From positions 1-41,795 of the forward strand of contig JAJEEP010000075.1 of NCBI GenBank assembly GCA_022820945.1: 41,795 nucleotides of DNA, given 5' to 3'. The stretch is from Alphaproteobacteria bacterium (GTDB lineage Bacteria; Pseudomonadota; Alphaproteobacteria; UBA828). Positions 19,776 through 27,711 of this stretch are shown in pieces. Position numbers and translations under genes: made by a program. The notes beneath the pieces are model-generated. The model was not told where the DNA came from, did not search any database, and worked only from the letters and a program-made list of their open reading frames with translations. How positions within the stretch are numbered: position 1 is the stretch's first letter; each line of letters begins with the position of its first letter.

Positions 19776-20510
19776 ATGGCGCTCGCGCGGTCATTCGCCG
19801 ATGGGCAGGACACTTCCCTGCATGTCGGAATCATTCTGGACGGAAACGGACGCTGGGCACGGGCACGGGGTTTGCCGAGAGCGGCAGGGCACCGGCGCGG
19901 CGCCGAGGTCGTGAAGAGAATCCTGAGGGGCTGCCCCGACCGCGGCATCCGCTACCTCACCATCTACGCGTTCTCGTCAGAAAACTGGAAGCGGCCCGAG
20001 GGCGAGGTCGCGGACCTCATGGGTCTGCTGCGACTCTACCTGCGCCGCGAGGTCGCCGACCTGCAAGGCAACGGCGTCCAGATCGCCTTTATCGGCGACC
20101 GCTCGCGGCTCAGCAGGGAGATCAACGCTCTCATCGCCGAGGCGGAAGAAAACACCCGGCATAACGCCACGATCACGCTCACCGTGGCCGTCAACTACGG
20201 CGGGCGTCAGGAAATTGTCGACACGGTGCGCCGGGTCGCCGAGCAGGTCCGCGACGGCGTGCTCGGTGCGGACGAGATCTCCGAAGAGACGGTCCAGCGC
20301 CACCTCCAGACCCGCGACCTGCCGGACCTCGATCTGGTGATCCGCACCAGCGGCGAGCAGCGGCTCAGCAACTTCCTGCTGTGGCAGTCGGCCTATACTG
20401 AACTCGTGTTCGTGCCGACGCTCTGGCCCGACTTCACGCTCGAGCACCTCGATCAGGCGATCGGCGAGTTCCAGCGCCGCGAGCGGCGCTACGGCGGCGC
20501 CCGCAGCTAG
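19776..20510 (+). CDS. uppS: Undecaprenyl (isoprenyl) diphosphate synthase
   Basis: 244 residues from ATG 19776. The cis-prenyltransferase motif HVGIILDGNGRWA (residues 16-28, catalytic D22) is present, as are YAFSSENWKRP and RTSGEQRLSNFLLWQSAY. It condenses farnesyl diphosphate with isopentenyl diphosphate to make the lipid carrier for peptidoglycan and O-antigen. In most alphaproteobacteria cdsA, dxr, rseP and bamA follow; here the next gene, 40 nt on, encodes an amidase. Confidence 0.96.
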   Translation: MALARSFADGQDTSLHVGIILDGNGRWARARGLPRAAGHRRGAEVVKRILRGCPDRGIRYLTIYAFSSENWKRPEGEVADLMGLLRLYLRREVADLQGNGVQIAFIGDRSRLSREINALIAEAEENTRHNATITLTVAVNYGGRQEIVDTVRRVAEQVRDGVLGADEISEETVQRHLQTRDLPDLDLVIRTSGEQRLSNFLLWQSAYTELVFVPTLWPDFTLEHLDQAIGEFQRRERRYGGARS

Positions 20511-20550
20511 CCGGCGGGCCGGGGCAGCGCGGTAGGGCCGGGAGAAGAGA

Positions 20551-21972
20551 ATGGCCTTGTCCGCGCGAGAGCTCTGCACACTCACCGCCACCGAGGCGAT
20601 TGCCGCGTTCAAGGCCGGCACTCTCTCGCCGGTCGCGCTCATGGAAGCGACGCTGGCGCGGATCGACGCCGTCAACCCCGCTCTCAACGCATTCACCGAA
20701 GTCCATTCCGAGCGCGCGCTCGATCGGGCCCGCGCGGCCGAGGCCGCCTATGCGCGCGGGGAGGCGCGTCCGCTGGAGGGGATCCCGGTCGCCATCAAGG
20801 ACTTTCACCCGGTCGCGGGCGAACTTACGACCTTCGGCTCGAAGGCGTTCGCCGACCACAGGCCCGAGCGCACTGCGCCGACCGTCGCCCGGCTGCTGGA
20901 CGCCGGCGGCATCATGCACGCGCGCACCACGACGCCGGAGTTCGCCTACGCACCGATCACCGCGAGCCCGCTCTGGGGCGTCACCCGCAACCCCTGGAGC
21001 CTGGAGCATGCGCCCGGCGGCTCGTCGGGCGGTGCCGGCGCAGCGCTCGCCGCCGGCATGACGGTGCTGGCGGACGGCACCGACGCGGGTGGCTCCGTGC
21101 GCATCCCGGCCGCGGCCTGCCACATCGTCGGCTACAAGCCGCCGTTCGGACGAAACCCGCTGGACCGGGATCACCCCATCGAATCGCTGCTCCACTACGG
21201 GCCGATGACGCGGAGCGTGGGCGACGCCGCACTGATGCAGAACGTGATGTCGGGCGCGCATGGCGACGACATGTGCTCGCTCAAGGAGCGGGTCGTCCTG
21301 CCCGAGAGCTATCCGCCGATCGAGGGCTGGACGGTCGGCTTCTCCATGGACCTCGGCATGTTCGAGATCGACCCCGAGGTCGCGCGCAACACGGAAGCGG
21401 CGGTGGAGGTGTTTCGGCGCCTCGGCTGCACCGTCCGCGAGGTGAGGCCCGACTGGGACGGGTTCGACCTGCCGCATCCCTACCTCCGCTACTGGGAGGG
21501 CATGGCGGCGTCGAGCCTCGGCGGGATGGTCGACGAGTGGCGCGACGAGATGGACCCCTACATGGTCGGCATCATCGAGAACGGCCGCGCGCACTCGGCG
21601 GAGACGATCTACCGCTGCAATATCGTGCGCGGCGCCATGTTCCGCTCGCTGGCGCCGATCCTGGAGGACTGCGACGTGCTGGTGTGCCCTGCGCTCGCCG
21701 TGCCGACGGTGGCGGCGGAGCACGACTGCGGCGCGGAGGACTTCCGGGTCAACGGCAAGCCGGTTCACGCCTATCTGGGCTGGAACCTCTGCTACCCCTT
21801 CAACATGGTGAGCCAGTGCCCGGTGATTGCGGTGCCGAGCGGGCTCAGCGATGCCGGCCTGCCGACCGGGATTCAGATCGTCGGGCGGACCTACGACGAT
21901 CTGAGCGTCTTCCAGGCCGCGGCGGCCTACGAGGCGGCCAACCCCTGGCGGGACGTGCTGCCGCCGCTCTGA
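20551..21972 (+). CDS. Amidase-signature family hydrolase
   Basis: 473 residues from ATG 20551 with GGGAGAAGAG upstream. The Ser-cisSer-Lys triad is complete: K83 in IPVAIKD, S159 in GGSSGG (157-161 region) and S182 in GTDAGGSVRIP. The Gly/Ser-rich loop GGSSGGAGAALAAGM is classical. It should hydrolyse an amide (aliphatic amide, indoleacetamide, carbamate or similar). It lacks the GatA context (no gatB or gatC nearby), so it is not taken as the tRNA amidotransferase subunit. It lies 47 nt before the aminotransferase gene and 40 nt after uppS. Confidence 0.92.
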   Translation: MALSARELCTLTATEAIAAFKAGTLSPVALMEATLARIDAVNPALNAFTEVHSERALDRARAAEAAYARGEARPLEGIPVAIKDFHPVAGELTTFGSKAFADHRPERTAPTVARLLDAGGIMHARTTTPEFAYAPITASPLWGVTRNPWSLEHAPGGSSGGAGAALAAGMTVLADGTDAGGSVRIPAAACHIVGYKPPFGRNPLDRDHPIESLLHYGPMTRSVGDAALMQNVMSGAHGDDMCSLKERVVLPESYPPIEGWTVGFSMDLGMFEIDPEVARNTEAAVEVFRRLGCTVREVRPDWDGFDLPHPYLRYWEGMAASSLGGMVDEWRDEMDPYMVGIIENGRAHSAETIYRCNIVRGAMFRSLAPILEDCDVLVCPALAVPTVAAEHDCGAEDFRVNGKPVHAYLGWNLCYPFNMVSQCPVIAVPSGLSDAGLPTGIQIVGRTYDDLSVFQAAAAYEAANPWRDVLPPL

Positions 21973-22019
21973 TCCGCCGCACGCAATCACACAGCGACAA
22001 TCGAGGCTGGGATCGCGCC

Positions 22020-23339
22020 ATGACCGACGACCTTCTGGCCCGCGACGGGCGCACCATCGCCGACATCGAGCGGATTCGCTTCTTCCCGGCGACCACCGTG
22101 GGAGGGGAGGGATCCTACGTGATCGAAGAGGACGGCCGGCGCGTGCTCGACTTCAGCGCCTCGTGGGGCGCGGCGAGCCTGGGCTACAGCCACCCGGCAC
22201 TGGCCGAGGCGGTGAGCGAGGCGGTTAGGAACATGGGGGCGGTCAGCCTCGCTTCGTGCGCGGTCGGTCATGCTGTCGGGCTGGCCGAGGACCTGCTGGC
22301 GCGCCTGCCCGACGATCGCGAGCGGCGGGTCTGGTTCGGCCATGCGGGCTCCGACGCCAACGACGCGGTGGTACGCCTGCTGGAGGCGTCGTCGCCGCGC
22401 CGCGGCATCCTCTCCTTCGTCGGCGCTTATCACGGCGGCAGCGCCGCCTCGATGTCGGTCTCGGGCCACAGCTCCCAGAGCCACGCGCCTGTTCGCGACG
22501 GCCTCACGCGGCTGGTCTATCCCGATCCGTACCGCCCGCAGTTCACGCCCGACCTGGTCCAAGGCGCCCTCGACGACCTCGACCGGCGCTTCGAGAACGA
22601 GCTGCAGCCGGACGAGATCGCCGCCGTCTTCATCGAGCCGATCCAGTCGGACGGCGGCCTCATCGTGCCGCCCGCCGGCTTCCTCAAGGGGCTGGAGGAA
22701 CGCTGCCGCGCCCACGGCATCCTGATCGTCGTAGACGAGGTGAAGGTGGGGATGGGGCGCACCGGCCTGTTCCATGCTTTCGAGGCCGAGGGCCTGAGCC
22801 CGGACATCGTGGTCTACGGCAAGGGGTTGGGCGGTGGGCTGCCGATCTCGGCCGTGGTGGGCCCGGCGGAACTGATGAACCTGCAGCCCGCCTTCGCGAT
22901 CATGACGGCCGCCGGCAACCCGGTCTGCGCCGCCGCCGGCCGCGCCGTGCTGCGCACCATCGAGGAGGAGGACCTGATGGCGAGGGCCGCCCTGCGAGGC
23001 GAACACCTGCTGGCGGGGTTGGCACGGCTCGCCCAGCGCCATGCGGTGATCGGCGATGTGCGGGGGCGGGGGCTCACGTGCGGAGTCGAGCTTGTCCGTG
23101 ACCCGGTGAGCAAGGAGCCCGCAAGCAGTGAGACGGCGAAGATCGCCTTCCGCGCCCATCAGCTCGGGCTGATTTTCTACTACGTCGGGATGGAATCGAA
23201 CGTGCTCGAACTCACCCCGCCGCTGACCATCTCCGAAGACGAGATCGACGAAGGGCTCGCCATCCTCGATAGGGCGCTGGAAGACGTGGCGGTAGGCCGC
23301 GTCTCCGACGAGGACGTTGCCGCCTTCGCCGGGTGGTAG
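22020..23339 (+). CDS. Class III (PLP) aminotransferase
   Basis: 439 residues from ATG 22020; the frame is open further upstream inside the amidase gene, which is a shadow. Fold-type I PLP enzyme with GSDANDAVVRLLEA (phosphate contacts, 110-123), YHGG near 138, D239 in VVDEVKVGMGRTG (pyridine nitrogen) and K268 in YGKGLGGGLP (Schiff base). The omega-transaminase family includes 4-aminobutyrate, diaminobutyrate and dialkylglycine enzymes; I cannot fix the substrate. Likely one operon with the amidase, suggesting breakdown of an amide to an amine that is then transaminated. Confidence 0.92.
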   Translation: MTDDLLARDGRTIADIERIRFFPATTVGGEGSYVIEEDGRRVLDFSASWGAASLGYSHPALAEAVSEAVRNMGAVSLASCAVGHAVGLAEDLLARLPDDRERRVWFGHAGSDANDAVVRLLEASSPRRGILSFVGAYHGGSAASMSVSGHSSQSHAPVRDGLTRLVYPDPYRPQFTPDLVQGALDDLDRRFENELQPDEIAAVFIEPIQSDGGLIVPPAGFLKGLEERCRAHGILIVVDEVKVGMGRTGLFHAFEAEGLSPDIVVYGKGLGGGLPISAVVGPAELMNLQPAFAIMTAAGNPVCAAAGRAVLRTIEEEDLMARAALRGEHLLAGLARLAQRHAVIGDVRGRGLTCGVELVRDPVSKEPASSETAKIAFRAHQLGLIFYYVGMESNVLELTPPLTISEDEIDEGLAILDRALEDVAVGRVSDEDVAAFAGW

Positions 23340-23352
23340 CGGCCCCGCGGCT

Positions 23353-23380
23353 CGCGCGTGTCGTCTTTGACGGACGCGCG
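23353..23380 (+). terminator. Terminator-like hairpin after the aminotransferase gene
   Basis: CGCGCGT pairs with ACGCGCG, and an inner CGTC-TTT-GACG extends the stem after a small internal loop, 13 nt after the stop codon. No T-run follows. Two more stems lie just downstream: CGCCGC-GTTA-GCGGCG (23400-23415) and GCCGGCT-GGCA-AGCCGGC (23429-23446). Confidence 0.4.
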
Positions 23381-23465
23381 TCAGGCCGCGACTGCGGCCC
23401 GCCGCGTTAGCGGCGCGCCCGCGCAGGCGCCGGCTGGCAAGCCGGCTGCCGTGAGCGACGGGAGG

Positions 23466-23500
23466 CTAGATCGTTTCCGTTTGAAGCGGAAACGATCTAG
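23466..23500. repeat. 35-nt perfect palindrome, repeat-like
   Basis: CTAGATCGTTTCCG and CGGAAACGATCTAG form a perfect 14-bp stem around a 7-nt loop. It sits between converging genes, 21 nt beyond the TRAP binding-protein stop, and is less GC-rich than its surroundings. It may act as a bidirectional terminator, or be one copy of a dispersed palindromic element. I saw no second copy in this window. Confidence 0.5.
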
Positions 23501-23521
23501 CGCGGGGCCGCTCCTCGCGGA

Positions 23522-24565
23522 TCAACCGTAGCGGTAGGGCCTTCCCGCCCTCTCCATGTCCGCGTTGTACTGCTTGAAGATCTCGACCACCTTGGCCTTG
23601 GTCTCGGACTCGGCCGCGATTTCGTCCCAGAAGACGCGCGCAGCGGCCTCCACCTGGGCCCACTCCTCATCCGGAATCGAGGTCAGTTCCATCTTGGTGC
23701 CGTGCACGCGCAGGCTGGCCTCGCCGCCCCAGTACCACCACTGGCGGTAATAGTGCGACTGGTCGCAGATCACGCGGAACAGCGTCTGGAGATCCTCGGG
23801 AATCTCGTTCCAGCGCTCCATGTTGGCGTAGAACGAGCCGATCCAGGCGCCCGAGATGTTGTTGGTGAGGAAGTAGTTGGTCACGTCGGCCCAGCCGACC
23901 GTGTAGTCCTCGGTGATGCCGGACCAGGAGACGCCGTCCAGCTCGCCGGTCTGCACGGCGACCTCGATGTCCTCCCACGGGAGCGTCACCGGGACCACCC
24001 CGAACTGGGTCAGGAAGCGCCCGGCAGTGGGGAAGGTGAAGACGCGCTTGCCCTCGAGATCGGCAAGCGAGTGGATCGGGTCCTTGGTCGCGAAGTGGCA
24101 GGGATCCCAGGCGCCCGCCGAGATGTGCTTGATCCCGACCTTTTCGTACTCCGCCGCCCAGATCTCGTTCAGGCCATACTGGTTGAAGAGCACGGGCACA
24201 TCGAGCGAATAGCGCGAGGCGAACGGGAAGTACCCGCCGAAGACGGTGACCTCGGTGGGCGAGGCCATGGAGTCGTCGTCGGACTGCACGGCATCGATGG
24301 TGCCGCGCTGCATCGCGCGGAAGAGCTCGCCCGTGGGCACGATCTGATCGGAGAAGAACAGCTCGATCTGCATGCGCTCGCCCGCGATCTTGTTGAACAT
24401 CTCGATCGCGGGTTTCACCACGTGCTCGGCGAGGGCAGGACCGGCATAGGTCTGCATCCGCCAGGTGATCTGCGCCTGCGCAACCGAAGGTTTCACGATG
24501 GAAGCCGCTGCGGCCGCGATCGGGACTGTGGCGGCAGCCTTGAGAAGATTACGCCGTGTTGTCAT
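23522..24565 (-). CDS. dctP: TRAP transporter substrate-binding protein
   Basis: 347 residues from ATG 24565 with GGAAGGAG upstream. The signal peptide carries an Arg pair (TTRRNLLK) before a hydrophobic stretch and ends near SVAQAQ (about residue 32), so Tat or Sec export is possible. The mature part has DctP-family features: GTIDAVQSDDD, LEGKRVFTFPTAGRFLTQFG and ELDGVSWSGITEDYTVGW. Aromatic-rich segments (HYYRQWWYWGG) may line the pocket. It captures a carboxylate-type ligand in the periplasm for DctQM. Last gene of the operon. Confidence 0.93.
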   Translation of the reverse strand: MTTRRNLLKAAATVPIAAAAASIVKPSVAQAQITWRMQTYAGPALAEHVVKPAIEMFNKIAGERMQIELFFSDQIVPTGELFRAMQRGTIDAVQSDDDSMASPTEVTVFGGYFPFASRYSLDVPVLFNQYGLNEIWAAEYEKVGIKHISAGAWDPCHFATKDPIHSLADLEGKRVFTFPTAGRFLTQFGVVPVTLPWEDIEVAVQTGELDGVSWSGITEDYTVGWADVTNYFLTNNISGAWIGSFYANMERWNEIPEDLQTLFRVICDQSHYYRQWWYWGGEASLRVHGTKMELTSIPDEEWAQVEAAARVFWDEIAAESETKAKVVEIFKQYNADMERAGRPYRYG

Positions 24566-24612
24566 GGTTTTTTCTCCTTCCAGGTTGGTGTATCAATGGT
24601 CCGAACCGTGCA

Positions 24613-25938
24613 TTAGTTGCCGTAAACGTAAGCCGGGAACCACAGAGCGATTTCCGGGAAAATCATAATGATCGCGAGTGCAACGATCATCACGCCGACG
24701 AAGGGGATGATAGATCGGTAAATGTCGCGCAACGTGATTTCGGGCGGCGCCATCGCCCGCATCAGGAACAGGTTGTAGCCGAAAGGCGGCGTCATGTACG
24801 CGATCTGCGTGGTGATGGTGTAGAGGATGCCGTACCAGATCAGGTTGAACCCCAGGGCATCGACGAGAGGCACGTAAAGAGGCGCCACGATCACGAGCAT
24901 CGCCGTGTCGTCGAGGAACGTTCCCATCACCAGAAACGAGAGTTGCATGAGAACGAGGACCATCCAGGGCGAGAGCCCCATTTGGTCGGTAAAGAGGTTC
25001 TCGATCGCGTGTGCGGCGCCGAGCCCGTCGAACACTGAGCCAAAGGCCAGCGCCGCGAGGATGATCCACATGAACATGCAGGTTATGCGCAGCGTGTTGC
25101 GCACAGAGTTCTCGAAGACCTGCCGGGTCATGCGGCGCCTGACGACGGCGGCGAGGAAGGCGGCGAGTGCGCCGATGGCCGAAGATTCGACGAGCGAGGT
25201 CGAACCGGTGACGAACGGCACGATCATCACCGCATAGATGAAGAGCGGCAGCAGCCCGGCGCGGAGGAGCTTGAGCTTCTCGGCGCGGGGCACGTCGCGT
25301 TCGGCCTTTGGGAGAACCGGACCGAGGCTCGGCGTGATCCAGCAGCGCAGCCCGATGTAGAGGACGAAGAGCCCCGCCATCATCAGGCCGGGGAAGATCC
25401 CCGCGAGCCAGAGTTGCCCCACGGGCTGGCGCGCAATCATGGCGTAGAGCACGAGCACCACCGATGGCGGCACGAGGATTCCGAGTGAGCTTCCGGCCTG
25501 GATGACCCCGGTCACCATGCGCTTGTCGTAGTTGCGCTTGAGTAGCTCGGGGAGCGCGATGGTCGCACCGATGGCCATGCCCGCGACGCTGAGCCCGTTC
25601 ATCGCCGAGACCAGCACCATGAGCCCGATCGTGCCCACGGCGAGGCCGCCGGCCATACCGCCGGTCCAGACGTGGAACATGCGGTAGAGGTCGTCCGCGA
25701 TCCTCGATTCCGAGAGCACGTAGCCCATGAAGATGAACATCGGCAGCGTCAGCAGCGGGTACCATTTCATGAGCTTCATGGCGGCGGCGAAGCCCAGATC
25801 GTAGCCGCCGCGATCGCCCCAGAGCAGGAGCGCGGACAGCACGGCGACGAAGCCGATGGCGGCGAAGACGCGCTGGCCGGTCGCCAACATGAGCATCATC
25901 AGCGCGAACATCAGAATGGTGATGAGCTCGTAGGACAT
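24613..25938 (-). CDS. dctM: TRAP transporter large permease
   Basis: 441 residues, about 12 hydrophobic helices with two related halves, as in DctM/SiaM. Recognisable motifs are LPMFIFMGYVL, SAMNGLSVAGMAIGATIALP, IQAGSSLGILVPPSVVLVLYA and GTFLDDTAMLVIVAPLY. It is the sodium-coupled channel subunit. Its ATG shares bases with the dctQ stop (ATGA overlap at 25938), so the two are translationally coupled. DctP follows 47 nt later. Confidence 0.95.
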   Translation of the reverse strand: MSYELITILMFALMMLMLATGQRVFAAIGFVAVLSALLLWGDRGGYDLGFAAAMKLMKWYPLLTLPMFIFMGYVLSESRIADDLYRMFHVWTGGMAGGLAVGTIGLMVLVSAMNGLSVAGMAIGATIALPELLKRNYDKRMVTGVIQAGSSLGILVPPSVVLVLYAMIARQPVGQLWLAGIFPGLMMAGLFVLYIGLRCWITPSLGPVLPKAERDVPRAEKLKLLRAGLLPLFIYAVMIVPFVTGSTSLVESSAIGALAAFLAAVVRRRMTRQVFENSVRNTLRITCMFMWIILAALAFGSVFDGLGAAHAIENLFTDQMGLSPWMVLVLMQLSFLVMGTFLDDTAMLVIVAPLYVPLVDALGFNLIWYGILYTITTQIAYMTPPFGYNLFLMRAMAPPEITLRDIYRSIIPFVGVMIVALAIIMIFPEIALWFPAYVYGN

Positions 25939-26447
25939 CAGAAGTCCTCGCGCCGAAGCCGCAGGATGTCCTTGAAGAACTCGGAAATCGACTGGAAGAT
26001 CATCAAGACAATACCGGTTACCATGACCACCTTGATCGGCCAGAGATAAGGCCGCCAGGCGCTGGGGCTACGCTCTCCTCCGTACTGAAAGCTGTAAATC
26101 GTGGAATCGATACCACCCCATAGAAGAACCGCCAAATAGAAGAGGAGAAAGAAAACCGTGAAAACGTCGAACCACGCCTTACGGCGAGCGGACCAGGACC
26201 CATAGAACAGGTCCATCCGCACGTTCGCATCCGTTTGAATCGCGTAGGGACCACCCAGAATGTAATAGCCCACCATCGCGAACTGGGCCATTTCCAGCGT
26301 CCACAGAGACGGGTTGAAAAACGTCTTCGAGAGCGACGACCAAAGCAGAATCGCCATGATCGCGAACATGCCGTACATAATGACGCGCCCGACGCGGCGG
26401 TTTACCGTGTCGACCACGAGAATGTAGCCGCGCATTGCGCCGGTCAC
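25938..26447 (-). CDS. dctQ: TRAP transporter small permease
   Basis: 169 residues with four hydrophobic helices, the usual small-subunit size. The start is GTG 26447; an in-frame ATG at 26435 would give the equally reasonable MRGYILVVD. Motif region: SLWTLEMAQFAMVGYYILGGPYAIQ split over helices 2-3, then NVRMDLFY. It stabilises DctM. Codons here use A/T in the third position far more than in dctM and dctP, which is visible by eye. First gene of the TRAP operon. Confidence 0.92.
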   Translation of the reverse strand: MTGAMRGYILVVDTVNRRVGRVIMYGMFAIMAILLWSSLSKTFFNPSLWTLEMAQFAMVGYYILGGPYAIQTDANVRMDLFYGSWSARRKAWFDVFTVFFLLFYLAVLLWGGIDSTIYSFQYGGERSPSAWRPYLWPIKVVMVTGIVLMIFQSISEFFKDILRLRREDF

Positions 26448-26570
26448 GCCCGCAACCCCAGCGATGGACCCCCAAGTTTCTCAGACAACGGCACGATGAC
26501 CCTCACAGGCTGCGACGCCGGTCGAGTCTAGGAAGTATTGGCGATCACGGGAACGGGGTCATGCGGCCGC

Positions 26571-27566
26571 TCATTGCGGGGCGCAGGCCCTGATCGTGGC
26601 TTGGACCATTCCCTTGGCATTGGGGCCGGCGGCCATCGGCGCGATCAGCGGCAGGTCGATGCCGGAGGCGTGATAGGCGGCGATCCGCTCCTGGCAGCGC
26701 TCGGGCGTCCCGGCGATGCAGACCGAGTCGATATGCGCGTCGCTTACCGCCCGGGCCGCAGCCTCGCGGTCGCCGCGCGCCCAGGCCTCGGCGATCGCGG
26801 CGGCCTCCTCGCCGAAGCCCTGGTCCACCGCCATCCGGTTGTAGCGGGGGAAGAAGCCCTTATACATCGCGACCCCGGGTCTCAGCGCATCGAACGCGTC
26901 CGACGGATCGTCGGCCACTGCGGTCGGGATGAGCGAGGTGACCTCGACCGCACCGGGGTCGCGCCCCGCTCTCTCGGCGCCGGCCGCGATGTGCTGTCGC
27001 ACCTCGGCACCGACATCGAGCGTGGTGAAGACCATGATCACGCCGTCGGCCTCCTCCCCGCAGACGCCCATCATCTTGGGGAAGACGGCGGAGAAATAGA
27101 TCGGCAGGCTGGGGCGAAGCGGCTGGAACCAGAGCTCGTAGTTCTCGATGGTGACGGTCTCGCCCTGGAAGGACACCTGTCCGTCCCGCAGCAGCCGGCG
27201 CACGACCTCGGCGGTCTCCCGCACCCGTGTCACCGGCTTGCCGTAGGGCAGGCCGTGCTCGGGCTCGACTTGCACCTTGTGGCTGGAGCCCAGGCCCAGG
27301 ATGAACCGGCCGCCGGAGAGCTGATCGACCACCGCCGCCGACATGGCAATGGTGGGCGCCGAGCGCACAAAGACGCTGGAGATGCAGGTACCGAGCTGCA
27401 CTCTGCTGGTCTGCGCCGCGACCGCCGAGAGTACCGCGAATTGATCGCCGCCATGCCCCTCCGCCATCCAGACCGAGTCGTAGCCGAGCGATTCGGCGAG
27501 CTGTGCGCACTCGACGATTTCGGACGCGTTCAATCCGGCTGAGAACGCGACGCCAACCCTGCCCAT
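26571..27566 (-). CDS. LLM-class flavin/F420-dependent oxidoreductase
   Basis: 331 residues from ATG 27566 with GGGGAGA 8 nt upstream; upstream in-frame starts give only a low-complexity Arg/Pro leader overlapping the next gene. It is a bacterial-luciferase-like TIM barrel: ECAQLAESLGYDSVWMAEG, QTSRVQLGTCISSVFVRSAP, VDQLSGGRFILGLGSS and LPIYFSA. The pattern is closer to the Mer-like/F420 branch than to LuxA. It is divergent from the amidohydrolase gene and next to the TRAP operon on the same strand, which suggests a joint role in breaking down an imported compound. Confidence 0.9.
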   Translation of the reverse strand: MGRVGVAFSAGLNASEIVECAQLAESLGYDSVWMAEGHGGDQFAVLSAVAAQTSRVQLGTCISSVFVRSAPTIAMSAAVVDQLSGGRFILGLGSSHKVQVEPEHGLPYGKPVTRVRETAEVVRRLLRDGQVSFQGETVTIENYELWFQPLRPSLPIYFSAVFPKMMGVCGEEADGVIMVFTTLDVGAEVRQHIAAGAERAGRDPGAVEVTSLIPTAVADDPSDAFDALRPGVAMYKGFFPRYNRMAVDQGFGEEAAAIAEAWARGDREAAARAVSDAHIDSVCIAGTPERCQERIAAYHASGIDLPLIAPMAAGPNAKGMVQATIRACAPQ

Positions 27567-27648
27567 GCCCAGTCTCCCCGGCTGATCGGTTGCCTCAAGC
27601 TGCCTTGGATCGTACAGAGGGCGAAGGGCGAATCCAAACCTGCCTCCG

Positions 27649-27674
27649 CGCGCCCGCCGGCCCCGTCGGGCGCG
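27649..27674. promoter_or_regulatory. GC-rich inverted repeat in divergent region
   Basis: CGCGCCCG-N10-CGGGCGCG, a perfect 8-bp inverted repeat between the divergent LLM and amidohydrolase genes, 37 nt upstream of the amidohydrolase ATG. It may be an operator shared by both genes or a leader hairpin. Confidence 0.3.
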
Positions 27675-27711
27675 GCGCCGGGGAGTGCGGGAGCGTGGGG
27701 AGGGCGACGAC

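Noticed and set aside
20551..21972. GatA (Glu-tRNA amidotransferase subunit A)
   Set aside because: No gatB or gatC nearby, and the sequence around the triad reads as a general amidase.
22000..22020. Aminotransferase start inside the amidase gene (frame open from 21273)
   Set aside because: The upstream part is an out-of-frame shadow of the amidase, and the family N-terminus begins at ATG 22020.
23522..24565. Considered a TAXI-type TRAP receptor instead of DctP
   Set aside because: The operon has separate small and large permeases and the protein reads as DctP family; TAXI receptors pair with fused permeases.
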